Shown here in pieces: positions 3,275 through 6,039 of a stretch of DNA of 6,039 nucleotides. The notes under the pieces are model-generated. The model did not search any database and was not told the origin of the DNA. It was given only the letters and a program-made list of their open reading frames with translations. Both the position numbers and the translations under genes were made by a program. This stretch comes from an uncultured Roseburia sp. GTDB lineage: Bacteria; Bacillota_A; Clostridia; Lachnospirales; Lachnospiraceae. Every line of letters begins with the position of its first letter. Positions within the stretch are counted from its first letter, which is position 1. The stretch covers positions 1 through 6,039 of the forward strand of contig USRX01000018.1 of assembly GCA_900557275.1 (NCBI GenBank), in the 5' to 3' direction.

Positions 3275-6039
3275 ATGGATATTGAAAATCATAATACAAA
3301 CAGAGAGAAACATGTCATGAGAAAACGATTAAAGATAGCTGTCTGTATTGTTTTCTGTATTGGGCTTGTTTTAGCTGTGTTCCGATATTTTGAGTTTGTG
3401 TCAAAAACTGTTTATGAGGAAAGTGTATCTCATTTAACGGAAGTATTTCATCAGTCTAATAATGTGTTGGGGGAACTGACAAATAAGAATCTGACTTATC
3501 TTCACATGTGGGGAGAGTATCTGCAGAACACTTCCAGTGAAAGCGAAATTCGTGATTATATAGAGAAAGCGCAGGAAGAGGCAGGCTTTTTATATTTCTA
3601 CTTTCTGTCAGCTGACGGTAACTATAAGATGGCAACAGGTGAAACCGGATATCTTGGGTTGCAGGGAAATCTGGAAGATGAGATCTGGCAGGGCAACGAT
3701 ATCATAACAAATGCATCAGTTCCAGGGAGTTCCCAGATGCTTGTTTTTGCCAGCCCAGAGTCTCATGGAAGTTATCAGGGATTTGAATATGACGCAATTG
3801 CCATTGCTTATGAAAATTCTGATATAGTAAATGTACTGGATATTTCTGCTTTTCATGGGAATGCAAAGAGTTATGTTGTTCATCCGGATGGTCGAGTTGT
3901 GATCGATCATTCTTTTGAGTCATGGGGAAATATGTATAATTTTTTCGGCATTCTAAGAGAGCATTCCAGTATGTCTGAAAAAGAGATCCTTGATCTTTCA
4001 GAGAAATTTAAAGAGGGACGTACAGATGCGCTGCTGATAAATCTGGATGGAAACGATTATTATCTGGTTTGTGAAAAATCGAAAATACAGGACTGGATAT
4101 TTCTTGGACTTGTCCGGGCTGATATCGTCAATGCCAGTATGAATAATCTGCAGCTAAGCACGATCTTCCTTGTGGGGGCAGTAGTGTTCTGTATTGCTGC
4201 TTTTCTTGTTGGATTTATTCTCCAGAAGAACAGGGCAAGACTGAAGAGAAAGGATACGGAGATCCAGTACAGGGATGAGTTGTTTCAAAAGCTGTCAATG
4301 AATGTGGATGACGTCTTTTTGATGCTGGATGCGAAGACATATAAGGCAGATTACATCAGCCCTAATGTGGAAAAATTGCTGGGCCTTACAGTAGAACAGA
4401 TCCGAAAGGATAGTTGTGTTTTGGGCAATCTGCATGCCGGGGATTCTGAAGATCCGAAGAAGAATTATCTGAAGGAGATTCAGGTTCAGGAACAGCAGGA
4501 ATGGGATTTTGAATATGTTCATCAGAAAACAGGGGAACGACGATGGTTTCATATTGTTGCAATGGGCAGTGAGGTAAACGGAAATAAGAAATACATCGTG
4601 GTTATGTCAGATCGTACCTCTGATAAAAAAATGAATCAGGCACTCTTTGATGCGGTTCGTGCTGCGGAGAATGCCAATCGGGCAAAGAGTACGTTCCTTT
4701 CCAATATGTCTCATGATATCCGGACGCCAATGAATGCTATTATTGGTTTTACTACACTGGCTGTAAGCAATATTGACAATAAGAAAAGGGTCAGAGATTA
4801 TCTTGGCAAGATCCTTTCATCCAGCAACCATTTGCTTTCACTTATCAATGATATACTGGATATGAGTCGTATTGAAAGTGGAAAGATCCATCTGGAAGAA
4901 ACAGAGGTCAGCCTGTCAGAGGTATTGCACGATCTGAAGATGATTATCAGTGGGCAGATTCATGCGAAGCAGCTGGATCTTTATATGGATGCCATGGATG
5001 TTACGGATGAGAATGTCTATTGTGATAAGACGCGTCTGAACCAGGTGCTGCTGAATCTTTTGTCCAATGCGATTAAGTTTACTCCGGCAGGTGGAACAGT
5101 TTCAGTCCGGCTTAAACAGTTTCCGGGAACACAGACAGGTTACGAGTTGTATGAGATTCGGGTAAAAGATAACGGAATCGGTATGAGTCCGGAATTTGTG
5201 CAAAAGCTGTTTTCTCCTTTTGAACGGGAGCGGACTTCTACAGTCAGCAGGACGCAGGGCACGGGACTTGGCATGGCCATTACCAAGAATATCGTGAGTA
5301 TGATGGGAGGAACTATTGAAGTTCAGACAGAACAGGGCAAAGGTACCGAATTTATTGTCCGGCTGGAATTGAGGGTTCAGCCCGGGTGCCGACATATAGA
5401 GAAGATTGAAGAGTTGGAGGGTCTTAAGGCATTGGTTGTCGACGATGATTTTAATGCCTGTGACAGTGTGACAAAGATGCTTGTACAGGTTGGGATGCGT
5501 TCGGAATGGACGCTTTCCGGCAAGGAGGCTGTTCTCCGGGCAAGGCAGTCTGTGGAACTTGGTGATGCATTCCATGCTTATATTATCGACTGGCGTTTGC
5601 CGGATATGAATGGCATTGAAGTTGCCCGTCAGATTCGCAGTCTTGGTAATGATGCGCCGATTATTATCCTGACGGCTTATGACTGGTCAGATATTGAAAC
5701 AGAAGCCAGAAAAGCAGGGGTAACTGCATTCTGTGCGAAGCCTATATTTATGTCAGATATCAGAGAGACCTTGATGTCTGCTATTGGTCAGAAACAGACG
5801 GAGGCAGATGACAATATTCTTCCGGCAGTAAGTTCTGATTTCAGTGGCAGACGGATATTGCTTGTGGAAGATAATGAATTGAACAGTGAAATTGCGTCGG
5901 AAATCCTTACCGAATATGGTTTCCAGGTTGATACAGCAGGAAATGGAGCAGAGGCAGTAGAGAAAGTTAAGAATTCAGCGCCGGGCGATTATGATCTGGT
6001 GCTTATGGATGTTCAGATGCCTGTAATGAACGGATATGA
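3275..6039 (+). CDS. Membrane hybrid histidine kinase, PAS-HisKA-HATPase-REC-REC (3' partial)
   Basis: The frame is open for 921 codons and leaves the window inside the second receiver; the TGA at the very end is out of frame. A membrane helix (about 21-38) and a second (about 294-316) bracket a 255-residue extracytoplasmic sensor. The sensor carries GFEYDAIAIAY and VVHPDGRVVIDH, which I associate with Cache-like sensors of Clostridia kinases. A PAS domain spans about 335-455. HisKA follows with SHDIRTPMNA and phospho-acceptor His480. HATPase has the N-box NLLSNAIKFT (594-603), DNGIGM (632-637), FSPFER (646-651) and GTGLG (662-666). REC1 has acidic DDD 723-725, phospho-acceptor Asp772, Thr800 and Lys822. 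REC2 has ED 865-866 and Asp912. All catalytic residues are present, so an active kinase that passes phosphate from His to Asp is expected. The end of REC2 and any HPt domain lie outside the window. ATG 3275 has GAGG 8 nt upstream; ATG 3317 is a weaker alternative start. The 5-nt gap to the lipoprotein gene implies co-transcription and a joint sensing role. The output target is not visible. Confidence 0.93.
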   Translation, partial: MDIENHNTNREKHVMRKRLKIAVCIVFCIGLVLAVFRYFEFVSKTVYEESVSHLTEVFHQSNNVLGELTNKNLTYLHMWGEYLQNTSSESEIRDYIEKAQEEAGFLYFYFLSADGNYKMATGETGYLGLQGNLEDEIWQGNDIITNASVPGSSQMLVFASPESHGSYQGFEYDAIAIAYENSDIVNVLDISAFHGNAKSYVVHPDGRVVIDHSFESWGNMYNFFGILREHSSMSEKEILDLSEKFKEGRTDALLINLDGNDYYLVCEKSKIQDWIFLGLVRADIVNASMNNLQLSTIFLVGAVVFCIAAFLVGFILQKNRARLKRKDTEIQYRDELFQKLSMNVDDVFLMLDAKTYKADYISPNVEKLLGLTVEQIRKDSCVLGNLHAGDSEDPKKNYLKEIQVQEQQEWDFEYVHQKTGERRWFHIVAMGSEVNGNKKYIVVMSDRTSDKKMNQALFDAVRAAENANRAKSTFLSNMSHDIRTPMNAIIGFTTLAVSNIDNKKRVRDYLGKILSSSNHLLSLINDILDMSRIESGKIHLEETEVSLSEVLHDLKMIISGQIHAKQLDLYMDAMDVTDENVYCDKTRLNQVLLNLLSNAIKFTPAGGTVSVRLKQFPGTQTGYELYEIRVKDNGIGMSPEFVQKLFSPFERERTSTVSRTQGTGLGMAITKNIVSMMGGTIEVQTEQGKGTEFIVRLELRVQPGCRHIEKIEELEGLKALVVDDDFNACDSVTKMLVQVGMRSEWTLSGKEAVLRARQSVELGDAFHAYIIDWRLPDMNGIEVARQIRSLGNDAPIIILTAYDWSDIETEARKAGVTAFCAKPIFMSDIRETLMSAIGQKQTEADDNILPAVSSDFSGRRILLVEDNELNSEIASEILTEYGFQVDTAGNGAEAVEKVKNSAPGDYDLVLMDVQMPVMNGY

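Noticed and set aside
5102..5575. 157-codon minus-strand open frame inside the hybrid kinase
   Set aside because: It lies wholly antisense to the HATPase and REC1 domains, whose catalytic motifs are intact on the + strand. It shows no recognisable domain.
6037..6039. Terminal TGA as the stop of the kinase
   Set aside because: The kinase frame reads TAT at 6035-6037 and then only GA, so this TGA is out of frame and the gene continues past the window.

Overview
The window looks like chromosomal DNA of a low-to-mid GC Clostridia species, most likely a gut Lachnospiraceae. This rests on the moderate GC content, strong GGAGG-type ribosome binding sites, GTG/TTG starts, a lipoprotein signal, and the PAS-hybrid kinase and serine recombinase types, which are familiar from that family. 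It is an inference from family resemblance, not a species identification.

Left part (1-781): the last 44 codons of a heavy-metal P-type ATPase (stop at 135-137) are followed by about 190 nt with no convincing gene. A strong symmetric terminator comes next (324-372), then the C-terminal remnant of a large serine recombinase (411-781) with its 5' part gone and an apparent frameshift near its end. This looks like the eroded edge of an integrated mobile element.

Middle part (782-1441): a good sigma-A promoter (TTGTAT-17-TATAAT, 884-912) has an inverted repeat in its spacer. It drives a leader with a cyclic-di-GMP-I (GEMM-I) riboswitch aptamer (about 950-1021), followed by an intrinsic terminator (1026-1063). 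After the terminator come a ribosome binding site and an ATG, but the gene they served is broken: only a 10-codon start, a piece of a histidine-kinase ATPase domain and the end of a receiver domain remain, in different frames.

Right part (1416-6039): two intact-looking genes sit 5 nt apart. The first encodes a 617-residue lipoprotein in which an ABC-type solute-binding domain is fused to a domain resembling the C-terminal domain of 5'-nucleotidases. The second encodes a large hybrid histidine kinase (two membrane segments, extracytoplasmic sensor, PAS, HisKA, HATPase, REC, REC) that runs off the window after 921 codons. No transporter permease gene is visible. The likely reading is a surface sensing pair: the lipoprotein binds a ligand outside the cell and the kinase reads its state. 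Their transcription would start at 884-912 and pass through the c-di-GMP switch, now that the gene originally next to the switch has decayed.
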